Below are positions 1 through 9,123 of a stretch of 64,000 bases of DNA, piece by piece; position 1 is the stretch's first letter, and each line of letters begins with the position of its first letter. The notes under the pieces are model-generated. The model was not told where the DNA came from. It made no database searches and saw only the letters and a list, made by a program, of their open reading frames with translations. The DNA is taken from contig NZ_BIFQ01000002.1 of assembly GCF_003967515.1 (NCBI RefSeq), positions 806,001 to 870,000 on the forward strand. Direction: 5' to 3'. A program made the position numbers and the translations under genes. Source of the DNA: Dictyobacter aurantiacus. GTDB taxonomy: Bacteria; Chloroflexota; Ktedonobacteria; Ktedonobacterales; Ktedonobacteraceae.

Positions 1-2
1 CT

Positions 3-44
3 ACCCACAAGGTCACCGCCCACCACATCATGCAGCCCGCCTGA
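3..44 (+). CDS. C-terminal tail of an unidentified gene cut by window start
   Basis: An open frame from the window edge reaches a TGA at 42-44 and encodes about 13 residues ending HIMQPA. It could be the 3' end of a gene lying just upstream of the LysR gene on the same strand. The stretch is too short for any family assignment and could be chance. Confidence 0.2.
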   Translation, partial: THKVTAHHIMQPA

Positions 45-92
45 CCAGCCGCAGCCGGGTGGAGCCGAAAAAACTTATGTGAGGCCGGAACA

Positions 93-989
93 TTGGATCT
101 AAATCAGTTGCAGGCGTTCGACCAGATCTTGTTGCAGGGGAGCTTTAGCAAGGCGGCGCGACGCCTGAATATTTCACAGCCGTCGATCAGTCTGCGCATC
201 CAGGCGTTGGAGCAGGAGGTAGGAGGCGCGCTCTTCATTCGTGGAGGTCAGCGTCTCCAGTTGACTGAGCTGGGCAAGAATTTCGCGCCGCACGCGCGGC
301 AGGCGTTGCAGGCGATGGCCGCCGGTCTGGAGAGCGCCCAGCATACGCTACAGGGCAAAAAAGGCCAGCTGATGCTAGGACTGTCCCCCACGCAGACCAC
401 GGGCTTCTTCGCCACCGCCCTGGCACGTCTACATAAGGAGCAGCCCGCTCTGGATATCGCGGTACATACGGGCCACAACCAGCAGATTGTCGAGATGCTC
501 CACGAGGGCTTTATCCAGTTCGGGCTGGTCACCGGGCCCTTTTTCTCGCCTGAGATGCAGACCATCTTTCAGGTACATGAGCCATTGATTGCCATGGCTC
601 ACCGCACCCATCCCCTGGCCAGGCAGCAGCAGGTAAGCATCGCCGAACTGGCGGCCCGCAGCGATCCGTTCCTGGCCATCGATTGGAGCCTGGCATCGCG
701 CTACTGGCAGGCGCATAACCTGGCGACGCAACAGGCGGTCGTCGAGGTTCCACCACAGACCGCCTATGATCTGCTGCTCAACGGGATCGGGGTAGCCTTT
801 ATGACGCGCTCATTCGCGCGCTATGGGCTCAAAACGGGCGCCCTGGTAGAGCTCGCGCTTCAGCCCAATCCAGACCTGCATAGAGAGAGCGTCGTCATCC
901 AGCATCAACGGACCGGCACCCTCTCCATGGCCGCCAATGAATTTCTGCGCATCCTGCGCGAAGAGACGCGCGGCAAGCTTCGAATCTGA
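93..989 (+). CDS. LysR-family transcriptional regulator
   Basis: This is a DNA-binding regulator of typical LysR length (298 aa). Residues 1-60 form the winged helix-turn-helix, with the family pattern SFSKAARRLNISQPSIS followed by the wing segment ending in LTELGK. Residues about 90-290 match the periplasmic-binding-protein-like effector domain. The start is a TTG at 93 with GAGG about eight bases upstream; an ATG at 77 is immediately followed by a stop. The gene sits alone and converges on the membrane sensor at 1013-3028, so its target and inducer cannot be read from context. Family assignment is secure; the regulated function is unknown. Confidence 0.9.
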   Translation: MDLNQLQAFDQILLQGSFSKAARRLNISQPSISLRIQALEQEVGGALFIRGGQRLQLTELGKNFAPHARQALQAMAAGLESAQHTLQGKKGQLMLGLSPTQTTGFFATALARLHKEQPALDIAVHTGHNQQIVEMLHEGFIQFGLVTGPFFSPEMQTIFQVHEPLIAMAHRTHPLARQQQVSIAELAARSDPFLAIDWSLASRYWQAHNLATQQAVVEVPPQTAYDLLLNGIGVAFMTRSFARYGLKTGALVELALQPNPDLHRESVVIQHQRTGTLSMAANEFLRILREETRGKLRI

Positions 990-1012
990 CGGCTAGCTGT
1001 AGAGAGTTTGCG

Positions 1013-3028
1013 TTATTGATTGGCGGCATCGGGCTGAATGTCAACCTCTGTCGGGGTCGCACACACAGCGGCCGAGCGCAGATCGCGCGAGACCAGCTGC
1101 ATATGCAGATACTCTAAGCGCTGCTTCAACTGTTCCAGTGGATGCTTAAGCTGCTCAAACGAGCCTTTCAAGCGACCAAAGGCCAACCGGTCGGTCGCGG
1201 AGGTAAATGAATAATTGTCCAGAGCCCCAATGCCCTCAGAGAGATATTGCAGCTGCGCCTTGATCATCTCCAGCGTCTGCATCTGGGCATGCCACTGCTG
1301 CTGCTGCTGGCGCTGAAAGTAAACAAGGGTCAGAAAGATTGGCCGCAACTCTGGTGACTTCTGGCTGATCTTTTGCATGGGCGCCAGGGGTCCACCCATA
1401 GAGAGATGCTCAACCACGCCACGCAACATCTGGCATTCGTTGCGCAGGTGCTCATAAGCCTCCGTCTGCTGCTTCAGCGTGCTCAGGCGTTCGACCATAA
1501 GATTAAAGCTCATGGCGATAGGCAGCAGGGGACCGGAGGTAACGATCGCGCGGGCGGAAAAGTCGCCACGGGCCAGCAGGGCATGGGCGTTGCGCAGAAT
1601 GCCGATCGCCTCTTCAACAGCCCGCTTCTCCCGGGCCTCCCGCGAGACCTGGTCGATGACATGTCTCGACTCATTGAGCTCCTGCTGTGTAAGCAACAAG
1701 GCCTGCTGCAACTGCCGTATCATCCGGCCATGTTCCAGCAGGCTCAGAGACTGGCGCGTCACCAGACCCATCATCAACACAAACGCACTCCCGATGGCCA
1801 ATAACAGGGTCTGACCACCACGCGCGGCAATCACGGTATTCAACAGGGCACAGGTCATCAGGATCAACAGGGAAGGAGAAATCGCGCGCAGAGAAAATGC
1901 CAGCGATCGCCCATAGCTACGCACACGCTGCTGCAAGCGCAGACGCTCCTCCAGTATCATTTGTGGATGCTTGACCGCCGCCAGCGCGATCAAGAGCAGG
2001 CCCAGCGGATTGCTGATGGCGCGAATCACTTCCAGGTGGGCATCATGGCGCAAAACCTCATAAGTCCAGAGACTATCGCTAAACGCCAACAGGCACATTC
2101 CCCAGAAGAGCCGCACGAACACCCGCTCCATCTCCTCTGAGACCGTAAGGCTGCAGAGACAAAAGGAGCTCAGCGTCACCAACACAATGTCATTTACCGG
2201 CAAGCAGGCCAGCCACGCGCGGGCCAACAACGTATCCTGCGGCGACCCAAACAACTGGTTCAGGACAAAGAACCAGGCAAGAGCCAGGGCCGCGCCGCCC
2301 ATCAGCAATAGATCCAACAAGACACGAAAATGCCCTAGTAGCGTCGCGTGCCTGCGCGCCAGCAGCACGATGGCGGCATAAAAAACGAAGTACATCAGGA
2401 TCAACGGAGCGCGATAGCTATCAGGAAAAGGGATCAATCCCCGTACCGTACCCAGCCAGAGCAGTTGACCACCCAGAGATAGCAGCATGCCGAACGCAAA
2501 CAGGGTCCATATCATGTTCGCCGCGCGTAAAGACTGCGCCTCAACGTGCAACGCGAGCGCGGTCTCCTCCGGCAGCATTGTCTCCACCAGCAAGTGGCGT
2601 ACTTTACGCCTGAGCCCATGCTTTAACACCAGCATGCGCAGCAGAAATAACAGCGCGATCCCACCACCAATCCCCTGTAAGGCGCATTCTACATAGATAA
2701 TCAGCGGACTGTTAGCCGGCAGCGGAAGAGAGATAAAGAGAAGCAGCCAGGTAGCGCAAAAGAGAAGCGCCAGGGTCGCCACTATTTTTCCCGCATATTG
2801 CTCCAACCATGGACTGCGCATAAGCATCGGGTCATATAGCTGCGCCTCTTGATTGGCCGTCGATGAAAAAGCGGGATGGAGTCGGCCAGTCGCCGCGCGC
2901 ACCTGCGCCTGAGAGAGATCGGGCAACGTTTTTGAGATCGAAGATTGCGGATTATGCTGTATCGATTGGGCCAGTTCACCTTCTTTCTGGCCGTTGATTG
3001 AGAAATCGTCTGAACTTCCATTCACCAT
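1013..3028 (-). CDS. Multi-pass membrane protein with HAMP-like segment and coiled-coil tail
   Basis: This 671-residue protein has an N-terminal polar region (about 1-75) and then many hydrophobic segments. These lie at about 80-140, 170-260, 285-360 and 380-430. After the last segment comes a helical region (QQALLLTQQELNES) and a HAMP-like stretch around 490-530 (ARGDFSARA, then SFNLMVERL). A Gln-rich coiled-coil tail follows, with no recognisable kinase, cyclase or methyl-accepting domain. It may be a membrane sensor or scaffold that passes a signal to a separate partner. The ATG at 3028 follows a strong AGGGGGGA ribosome binding site. The gene diverges from the AadA-like gene across a palindrome at 3208-3254. 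Function is unknown. Confidence 0.7.
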   Translation of the reverse strand: MVNGSSDDFSINGQKEGELAQSIQHNPQSSISKTLPDLSQAQVRAATGRLHPAFSSTANQEAQLYDPMLMRSPWLEQYAGKIVATLALLFCATWLLLFISLPLPANSPLIIYVECALQGIGGGIALLFLLRMLVLKHGLRRKVRHLLVETMLPEETALALHVEAQSLRAANMIWTLFAFGMLLSLGGQLLWLGTVRGLIPFPDSYRAPLILMYFVFYAAIVLLARRHATLLGHFRVLLDLLLMGGAALALAWFFVLNQLFGSPQDTLLARAWLACLPVNDIVLVTLSSFCLCSLTVSEEMERVFVRLFWGMCLLAFSDSLWTYEVLRHDAHLEVIRAISNPLGLLLIALAAVKHPQMILEERLRLQQRVRSYGRSLAFSLRAISPSLLILMTCALLNTVIAARGGQTLLLAIGSAFVLMMGLVTRQSLSLLEHGRMIRQLQQALLLTQQELNESRHVIDQVSREAREKRAVEEAIGILRNAHALLARGDFSARAIVTSGPLLPIAMSFNLMVERLSTLKQQTEAYEHLRNECQMLRGVVEHLSMGGPLAPMQKISQKSPELRPIFLTLVYFQRQQQQQWHAQMQTLEMIKAQLQYLSEGIGALDNYSFTSATDRLAFGRLKGSFEQLKHPLEQLKQRLEYLHMQLVSRDLRSAAVCATPTEVDIQPDAANQ

Positions 3029-3207
3029 ATTGTCCCCCCTACGAAACCACTTTTAATATATTCAAATTCATAGTATGCTTTTTACGGCAAGCTACTCTTT
3101 CTGATAGAAACCATCAGTATTGCCTGATATTGGGGACTATTATAGCACATCCTGGGTCCAAAGTATCTTATAAATTTTTTATATATCTTTGCTGATATTC
3201 TCATATC

Positions 3208-3254
3208 GATTTGTGTTGTGTGGGGTGCGGACCGCACCCCACACAACACAAATC
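3208..3254. repeat. Perfect palindrome, 23-bp arms (element A)
   Basis: The arms 3208-3230 and 3232-3254 are exactly complementary around a single central base. The centre reads GTGCGGACCGCAC, which resembles the core of the other hairpin elements in this window. It lies between two divergent genes, so it is not a simple terminator. No adjacent GC-rich second module is visible here. Confidence 0.85.
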
Positions 3255-3369
3255 TGTATATTACTCTTATGTCACCAGCATTTACAGGATGCTAATAGAT
3301 AGCTTATAGTGTACATATACGCGTTGGCAACGCTTAAAAAACCAAAGATGAAAGGACCGGCGTACCGTT

Positions 3370-4173
3370 TTGGCTCAATATAGCTGGGCAAACTGCCCGA
3401 CCTCTACCCGTGTGCAGGTGAATACGTTATGCGAAAATCTGCGCACCATCCTTGACACCCAGTTGCTCGGGATCTATCTCCAAGGCTCGCTAGCGATGGG
3501 ATGCTTTAATCCAACTCTCAGCGACGTCGATATACTGGTAGTAACCCACCAGCCTCTGAGTGTCTTCGTGAAGCGCCAGCTCATGCTCCAGCTCCTGCAA
3601 TCCTCAGGGCAACCCCATCCCATTGAGATCAGCTTCCTGGTCGCCGATCAGATCAATCCTTATCAACACCCACTCCCATTTGATCTACACTATAGCGAGA
3701 TGTGGCGCGAGAAGATGCAGACCGAGCTAGAAAATGGAAACTGGCAACACTGGAATGACAGGCAGGCTCACGATATCGACCTGGACGCGCACATCACCAT
3801 CCTGCGCCAGCGTGGCATCACCCTTGATGGACAGGAGATTCCCCTGACCTTCCCCGAGATACCGGTCAGGTATTATATTGACGCTATCATTGAGGACTAC
3901 CAGGGAGCGCGCGCAGAGAAAAACAGCCATAGCGTCTATTTTATACTCAATGCCTGCCGGGTCTATGCCTATCTGCAGGACAGCCATATTTATTCAAAAG
4001 ATGAGGGGGGCGTCTATGGCCTGACCACGCTACCGGCAGAGTTCATCAGCCTGATCACGCATGCACTGGACATCTATCGCGGCCGTTCTAGCGAACGTGA
4101 TTTTGATCTTGACCTGCTGAATAAGTTTGCCGCCTACATGGATAATTATATTCGCGAGTGGCAGAAAACATAA
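3370..4173 (+). CDS. Aminoglycoside (AadA/ANT(3'')-like) nucleotidyltransferase
   Basis: Residues about 33-60 carry the nucleotidyltransferase signature GS-x3-G-x3-P-x-LSDVDILV, with the two Asp that bind Mg-ATP. The remainder (about 120-265) matches the helical C-terminal domain seen in streptomycin/spectinomycin adenylyltransferases. Length (267 aa) and overall pattern fit that family, whose members transfer AMP from ATP to aminoglycoside hydroxyls. The start is a TTG at 3370, with AAAGGA at 3351-3356 somewhat distant. There is no integron or other mobile context, so this is probably an intrinsic chromosomal gene. The actual substrate may differ from known drugs. Confidence 0.8.
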   Translation: MAQYSWANCPTSTRVQVNTLCENLRTILDTQLLGIYLQGSLAMGCFNPTLSDVDILVVTHQPLSVFVKRQLMLQLLQSSGQPHPIEISFLVADQINPYQHPLPFDLHYSEMWREKMQTELENGNWQHWNDRQAHDIDLDAHITILRQRGITLDGQEIPLTFPEIPVRYYIDAIIEDYQGARAEKNSHSVYFILNACRVYAYLQDSHIYSKDEGGVYGLTTLPAEFISLITHALDIYRGRSSERDFDLDLLNKFAAYMDNYIREWQKT

Positions 4174-4207
4174 AATAAGAAGGTGGCTTCTTCTTGCTGG
4201 TGGGATT

Positions 4208-4297
4208 GAGCGCCCCTACACGGGCGTCCGCATGCGCGGCCGCCCGTTTTTTTGAGTTGGTGCGACGGGCGCGAATGCGCCCGTCGCACCAACTCAA
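4208..4297. repeat. Bipartite palindromic element (element B)
   Basis: The hairpin 4252-4272/4277-4297 has 21-bp perfect arms beginning TTGAGTTGGTGC and a GAAT loop inside GGGCGCGAATGCGCCC. Immediately to the left, 4208-4246 is the GC-rich second module in reverse orientation (GCGTCCGCATGCGCGGCCGC), joined by a T-run. The element lies between convergent genes. Confidence 0.85.
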
Positions 4298-4316
4298 CAT
4301 ATGTTCCTGGAACACC

Positions 4317-4360
4317 ACTGGTGCCCTCCACGCTTTGTGTAAAGCGTGGAGGGCACCAGT
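4317..4360 (+). terminator. Strong stem-loop followed by T-run
   Basis: Perfect 20-bp arms (4317-4336 and 4341-4360) enclose a GTGT loop and are followed on the + strand by TTTTT. This fits a Rho-independent terminator for the AadA-like gene, about 145 bases downstream of its stop. It may also act against the convergent surface-protein gene. Confidence 0.6.
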
Positions 4361-4390
4361 TTTTAGCAGGGGCGCGGATATCAAGAATGT

Positions 4391-6781
4391 TTAGCGAAGC
4401 TGCTGCCAGGAGTCGCGCACCAGCAGGGTATCTGAAGCGGTGATCGCGTTGTCACCATCGCTGGTACCAGCCAGGCTGACCGCCGCGGTCGAGGTCAGGA
4501 TGGGCACGGCATCCCGGTTCAGCACGCCGGTGATAGAGATGGGAGGCAGGGCCATATCTGGTCCCAGCGTGGTCTTTCCAATGTATTGAGCATGGACGAT
4601 CGCGGGACTGACGGTATCGCTGAGGGAGATGCGCCAGTCTTTACCCTGCGCCTCGATCTGGCTCAATCCCAGTGGAATGACCTCATCAACAGTGATGGTG
4701 CCAGGGGCGGCGACCGCTCTGGCCGAGCTCGTATTCGCCACCACCAGGGCCAGCTTCACTCGACCCTGTACCGAGCCATGGCTTCCATACAGATTGGAAT
4801 TGACGATAGCCAGGGCGAGTCCAGACCGTCGAGTTAAGAAGGGTCTGGCGGCCAATCCCTGGTTGGAGGTGCCGGGGGCCGTCACAGCACTGCTCGTCGC
4901 TGCCGGTGTTGTAGCTGGCATCACCGTCGCGGTTGATCCGGTGGCGGGTGCCGTCGCGGTTGCTGTCGGTTCAGTCACAAAGGTTGGAGGCACGCTCCTT
5001 CCGGCCGTTGGAGTCGCAACCCCTACGGCGGTGGGAGTCGTACCGCTCACAGCGGTGGGGGTCGTGCCGCTCACAGCGGTGGGGGTCGTGCCGCTCACAG
5101 CGGTGGGAGTCGTGGTCCCCATAGATGGCGCGGTCGCCGTCATTGTGGGGGCGGCAGCAGCCTGTACCGAGATCGAGTCAACACACATATTGCTCGTCGA
5201 ATCGGGATTGTCGCTGGATGTCACAGCGGCGGCATTGGAGAACAGGGGTCCCGCGGTACTGGTCAGCGTGCCGCTGATGGTGATCGGGGGCAGACTCGCG
5301 CCAGCCGCAATAGGATAGGGTCCATTGAAGGTGCCTGATAGGGCGACCGGTCCGACCGTATTCGAGGCTCCGAGCGTCCATCCAGGAGCCGTAAAGGTGA
5401 CATTGCTGATGCCGACCGCGGCGATATCGAACACCGACACAATCTGATTCTCATTCGCCTGGGCGTTTGTGACCTGTAACACATAGCTCACTTGCTGACC
5501 AGCGGCATAGGTATCACCAGTCGGGGCGCCCGCTCTACTGATCGAGATAGACAGGCGAGGTCCCATAGACGGGGTAGCGATGGTGGTAGATGTCGCGGTC
5601 CCCGCGGCCAGTGGTGCCGTAATGGGTGTCGAGGATACGCGAGGCGTAGGGCCCGCCATCACGGTAGATGTCGCAGTCGGCGTAGGGCTCGGCATCGCCG
5701 TCGCCGTTAGCGCCGGATTGGCCGTGGCAGTCACCACAGGTGTGGGCGTAACTGTCGCCCTCACCGTCGCTGAAGGAGTGGGGGAAGGTGAAGGGGCAAC
5801 CGTCGCCATCACCGTCGCTGAAGGGGTGGGGGAAGGTGAAGGGGCAACCGTCGCCGTCAGCGTAGGTAGAGCGGTCGCTGATGGCACCACTGACGGCAAA
5901 GCAGTTGCCATAGCCGCCGCTGATGGGAAAGCGGTTGCCATAGCCGTCGCTGATGGCACCGCTGATGGTGTGGCTAAAGCCGGGGTGCCAGCCAGTGTAT
6001 CGGAGACCGGCGCGTAGGGTGACGAAGCATCCGATCCCACATAAACGGTGTCCGAGACCATGCTATCGAGTGGGTTGGTATTATTTGGCGCATCGACCGT
6101 GGCGGTTGTCGTAATAGAGGGAGCGGCATCCTCCGTCACGATCCCGGTGAGGAAAATCGGCGACAACACGGCACCGGCCTTGACTGGATAGGAGCCATCG
6201 TACGTGGCCGTCAAAACAGCTGGACTGACCGTGTCGCTGAGGGTGATTTTCCAGTGTTTTGCCTGTACCTTCAAGTCTTTCAGGCCCAGCGGTACCACAT
6301 CCATGATCACAATAGAATCGTGTTTCTTCACACTGGCCGCACCCTCGTTATTGCCAGAAAACAGCACATACGTCAGCTTCTTACCCACGTCCAGGTGGGC
6401 GCTGCCCATGCGCAGCTGGCGAATATACAGATTGGGAGTGGGTCCCGATGGTGTCCTGGTGGCGGTCGCGGTCGCCGTTGGCACGCCCATCTTCGCCTGC
6501 TTTTTTGTCTCCCCATGCCGGGCTCCCGGTTTAGCCGCATGCTTAACCAGCCGCGACCCCTTCTTTGCAAGGGGATGGGCGTGCCCAGGAATCTTGATCA
6601 CATGCCGAATATGGGTCTGCCTGGTTATCCCGCGCGCGTTCGCGGCCTGGGGTATCAGGCCATTACCGGCCAGTAACTGGCTTCCTAACGATAAAAGACA
6701 TACGACACAAATAAGTAAAAGTATAAATGACAGGGGACGCCTGCCACGTGATTTACATGTTACATGCTCTGGTTGCTTCAT
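4391..6781 (-). CDS. Secreted surface protein with three DUF11-like domains and Thr/Pro/Ala stalks
   Basis: About 796 residues. An N-terminal basic stretch and hydrophobic segment (LSFILLLICVVCLLSLGSQLLAG) look like a signal peptide or anchor. Three repeats of a DUF11-type beta-sandwich follow (cores such as DVVPLGLKDLKVQAKHW, with WxxxxSDTVSPA). They are separated by low-complexity Thr/Ala/Pro/Ser linkers with tandem units (SGTTPTAV x4; a Ser-Pro-Thr-Pro unit repeated). These stalk repeats are near-identical at DNA level (around 5040-5110 and 5765-5870). The start chosen is the ATG at 6781, which gives a clean signal peptide; an ATG at 6841 is also in frame. It probably decorates the cell or spore surface. 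Confidence 0.7.
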   Translation of the reverse strand: MKQPEHVTCKSRGRRPLSFILLLICVVCLLSLGSQLLAGNGLIPQAANARGITRQTHIRHVIKIPGHAHPLAKKGSRLVKHAAKPGARHGETKKQAKMGVPTATATATRTPSGPTPNLYIRQLRMGSAHLDVGKKLTYVLFSGNNEGAASVKKHDSIVIMDVVPLGLKDLKVQAKHWKITLSDTVSPAVLTATYDGSYPVKAGAVLSPIFLTGIVTEDAAPSITTTATVDAPNNTNPLDSMVSDTVYVGSDASSPYAPVSDTLAGTPALATPSAVPSATAMATAFPSAAAMATALPSVVPSATALPTLTATVAPSPSPTPSATVMATVAPSPSPTPSATVRATVTPTPVVTATANPALTATAMPSPTPTATSTVMAGPTPRVSSTPITAPLAAGTATSTTIATPSMGPRLSISISRAGAPTGDTYAAGQQVSYVLQVTNAQANENQIVSVFDIAAVGISNVTFTAPGWTLGASNTVGPVALSGTFNGPYPIAAGASLPPITISGTLTSTAGPLFSNAAAVTSSDNPDSTSNMCVDSISVQAAAAPTMTATAPSMGTTTPTAVSGTTPTAVSGTTPTAVSGTTPTAVGVATPTAGRSVPPTFVTEPTATATAPATGSTATVMPATTPAATSSAVTAPGTSNQGLAARPFLTRRSGLALAIVNSNLYGSHGSVQGRVKLALVVANTSSARAVAAPGTITVDEVIPLGLSQIEAQGKDWRISLSDTVSPAIVHAQYIGKTTLGPDMALPPISITGVLNRDAVPILTSTAAVSLAGTSDGDNAITASDTLLVRDSWQQLR
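5040..5110. repeat. Tandem direct repeats inside the surface-protein gene
   Basis: Units of 27 bases containing GTGGGGGTCGTGCCGCTCAC repeat about three times and encode SGTTPTAV-type peptide units. A second tandem block at about 5765-5870 contains two copies of a 54-base unit. Such blocks can change copy number by slippage without shifting the frame. Confidence 0.8.
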
Positions 6782-6900
6782 TACACTACTCTTTCTTTCT
6801 ACCTTTAATATCCGCCACAACCCAAAGAGTGAACAGGGCAATCCACATTCAGTATAAAGAGCGTGAACAAATAAGAAACAACCAGAGCAGATAGGTCAGA

Positions 6901-7551
6901 TCACTGCTGTTGATCCGCAGCGAGATGGGAAGAGGGAGCGTCTATCGTTAGCGCGGATTTGACAACTTCGGCGGGCGCCTGCTCCAGGCGCTGCAAAATG
7001 AGCTGGTGCAGGGCTTCAATGCGCTCGTGCTGGGCTTCGATATGCTCCAACAACTGGATAATCATATGATCCTGATGATCCAGGTGCTCCATCACATTGC
7101 GCAGCTCTTCTTCGCCTTTGCAATCGGTCAGATAATCGTTCTCCGCCGTCAGGCGATCCTTCTGCGCCTGCCGATTCTGGCTCATCATCACAAAAGGGGC
7201 CGCGTAAGCCGCCTGAAACGACAGTGCCAGGTTCAACAAAATAAAGGGATAAGGGTCCCAGGCTTTGATCCAACCAACCACATTTAGAATAATCCAGCTC
7301 AACAAGACGAGCGACTGTATGATAATAAAGGGCCAGCTGCCAACGGTCGAGGCGACCGCATCGGCGATTTTAGCGCCCCGGGACAATTTTTCGTCGTGCG
7401 CTTCATTGACGTTAATAATCTGAGCATGCTTATGCGCAAATTTAGGGAAGTGCCACTGCGCAACATCGAGATGAGGAAAAGGAGAGCGAAGCGGCTGCTC
7501 CTGCCTGGTAGTTGAAGATCCTGCCCTGGTTTGATTTGAAACTGTATCCAT
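6901..7551 (-). CDS. DUF1003 family membrane protein
   Basis: This 216-residue protein shows the DUF1003 hallmarks in order. These are GSWPFII at the first membrane helix, WIILNVV, DPYPFILLNLALS in the second helix, then MMSQNRQ and DR-x6-DY after the membrane. A C-terminal helical, His/Glu-rich tail (EHLDHQDHMIIQLLEHIEAQ) is probably a coiled coil. The chosen ATG at 7551 follows GAAAGGATG; the frame extends upstream to 7653 without a better site. The family is widespread and of unknown function. Confidence 0.85.
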   Translation of the reverse strand: MDTVSNQTRAGSSTTRQEQPLRSPFPHLDVAQWHFPKFAHKHAQIINVNEAHDEKLSRGAKIADAVASTVGSWPFIIIQSLVLLSWIILNVVGWIKAWDPYPFILLNLALSFQAAYAAPFVMMSQNRQAQKDRLTAENDYLTDCKGEEELRNVMEHLDHQDHMIIQLLEHIEAQHERIEALHQLILQRLEQAPAEVVKSALTIDAPSSHLAADQQQ

Positions 7552-7727
7552 GCCTGCATCCTTTCTAGCTAAAAAATAATTCCAGAGGCGTGCTCGTCGC
7601 ACGAATCCTATCGTTAAATTAAACGTCTGGCTCAGCTTTTTATCTCCCACCAATCCATACTGGACAGCGGCGTCGATCCTGTGCTACATTCTTGAGAAAA
7701 ATATCAGAGCCAATGCAGGGAGAAGAG

Positions 7728-8369
7728 ATGCATATTGTTATTTTCGCGGGCGGCACGGTGCGTGCGAGTGGAGCGGTTCGCCAGGCCATTGAGAGCGCCG
7801 ATCTGATTCTGGCCGCTGATAGCGGGGCGGCCACCGCATTGGAGTACGGCTGCGTCCCCACCATGATCCTGGGTGATTTTGACTCACTGACCAGCGAGCC
7901 ACTGGCGCAGCTCCAGCAGTTGGGAAGCCAGATCGTACGTGTCTCCAGCCAGAAGGACGAAACAGACACCGAGCTGGCGCTCCTGGAGGCCAAAAAGCGC
8001 GGCGCCCGCACTATTACCCTGCTTGGCGCGCTGGGAGGGCAGCGCTTCGAGCATACCCTGGCTAACACCTTCCTGCTCACAGGCTTTCCCGAGCTCTCCA
8101 TTCGCATCATCGACGGCCCCACCATCTGCTGGCTGCTGCAAGGTCCTGGTCAGAGCGAGATTGTGGGCGAACCGGGCGACTTTCTCTCTCTCTTCCCCAT
8201 CACGCCCGAGGTAACGACCATCACCACCACCAACCTGCTCTATCCACTGCGCGGCGAAAGTCTGCGGCTCGGCACCCCACGTGGCATCAGCAACGAACTC
8301 GTGCGGGAACGAGCCAGCGTCACCATCCAGCAGGGATTGCTTATCCTGATCCACACCAGCAAACGCTGA
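7728..8369 (+). CDS. thiN: Thiamine pyrophosphokinase (TPK) family protein
   Basis: The protein (213 aa) would transfer pyrophosphate from ATP to thiamine, giving the cofactor thiamine diphosphate. The N-terminal half has the TPK features AADSGA and GDFDS (about 55-60). These are followed by the acidic, Lys-containing QKDETDTELAL motif and GALGGQRFEHTLAN. The C-terminal half is the small beta domain with a late GISNEL motif. The ATG at 7728 is preceded by AGGGAGAAGAG and makes the protein begin MHIVIFAGG; a TTG at 7692 is less likely. No other thiamine gene is adjacent. Confidence 0.88.
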   Translation: MHIVIFAGGTVRASGAVRQAIESADLILAADSGAATALEYGCVPTMILGDFDSLTSEPLAQLQQLGSQIVRVSSQKDETDTELALLEAKKRGARTITLLGALGGQRFEHTLANTFLLTGFPELSIRIIDGPTICWLLQGPGQSEIVGEPGDFLSLFPITPEVTTITTTNLLYPLRGESLRLGTPRGISNELVRERASVTIQQGLLILIHTSKR

Positions 8370-8386
8370 TCCTCGCGGTCCTCGCG

Positions 8387-8416
8387 TTGACAAACAGGCA
8401 AAAGAAAACCTATACT
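8387..8416 (+). promoter_or_regulatory. Sigma70-type promoter for the ThuA-like gene
   Basis: TTGACA at 8387-8392, an 18-base spacer and TATACT at 8411-8416 match the housekeeping consensus closely. The pair lies between the thiN stop and the ThuA-like start, so the latter has its own promoter. Confidence 0.7.
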
Positions 8417-8478
8417 TTTTAACAAGAAGCTATATTTCAAGTTCAACGAAAAAACTTGATAGAACAGGAAAAGAGCAA

Positions 8479-9123
8479 ATGAAATCAGCACTGATTGTCT
8501 GGGGAGGATGGGAAGGACACGAGCCAGAGAAAGGGGCGAATCTCTTCGCGCCTTTCTTGCGTGAGCAGGGCTACGAAGTAGAAGTAGCCACCAACCTGGA
8601 CGTTTACCAGGATGAGGCAAAGATGCAGGCCTTGGATTTAATTGTGCCGATCTGGACCATGGGAACCATCACGCGCGAACAAGAGCAGGGATTGCTCACA
8701 GCGGTTAAAAATGGAACCGGCATCGCTGGCTGGCATGGTTGCATGGCAGACTCTTTCCGCAACAATACAGAATATCAATTTATGGTCGGGGGTCAGTGGG
8801 TGGCCCATCCCGGCAATATCATCGACTATACCGTCAACATCACCAACCACGAAGATCCCATTACCGCCGGTCTCTCCGACTTCAAGATGCATTCCGAACA
8901 GTACTACATGCACATCGATCCCCAGATTGAGGTCCTGGCCACCACCACCTTTAGCGGCCAGTACGCCGACTGGATTGAAGGCAGCGTTGTCCCCGTCGTC
9001 TGGAAGAAACGCTGGGGCAAAGGCCGCGTCTTCTACTCCTCCCTGGGACACGTACGCACCGACTTCGACGTCCCCGAAGCGCTCACCATTATGCAGCGCG
9101 GCATGCTCTGGGCCAGCCGCTAA
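8479..9123 (+). CDS. ThuA-like domain protein
   Basis: This 214-residue protein has a ThuA fold, related to class I glutamine amidotransferases. Visible family features are the N-terminal ALIVWGGWEGHEP, the central GIAGWHGCMADSF, the GGQWVAHPG segment, the HSEQYYMH region and the C-terminal GKGRVFYSSLGH. Family members occur in trehalose and other sugar-utilisation clusters, but the enzymatic role is not settled. The gene has its own promoter. Its TAA stop is the first triplet of an 84-bp perfect palindrome. Confidence 0.85.
   Translation: MKSALIVWGGWEGHEPEKGANLFAPFLREQGYEVEVATNLDVYQDEAKMQALDLIVPIWTMGTITREQEQGLLTAVKNGTGIAGWHGCMADSFRNNTEYQFMVGGQWVAHPGNIIDYTVNITNHEDPITAGLSDFKMHSEQYYMHIDPQIEVLATTTFSGQYADWIEGSVVPVVWKKRWGKGRVFYSSLGHVRTDFDVPEALTIMQRGMLWASR

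Noticed and set aside
5040..5110. Regular spaced repeats that could suggest a CRISPR array
   Set aside because: The units are directly tandem with no unique spacers, are in frame and encode SGTTPTAV. No cas genes are present.
4629..6017. Long + strand open frames (4629-5318 and 5580-6017) with Val/Ala/Gly-rich products
   Set aside because: They are the antisense of the repetitive surface-protein gene. Their low-complexity composition follows from the Thr/Pro codon repeats on the other strand.
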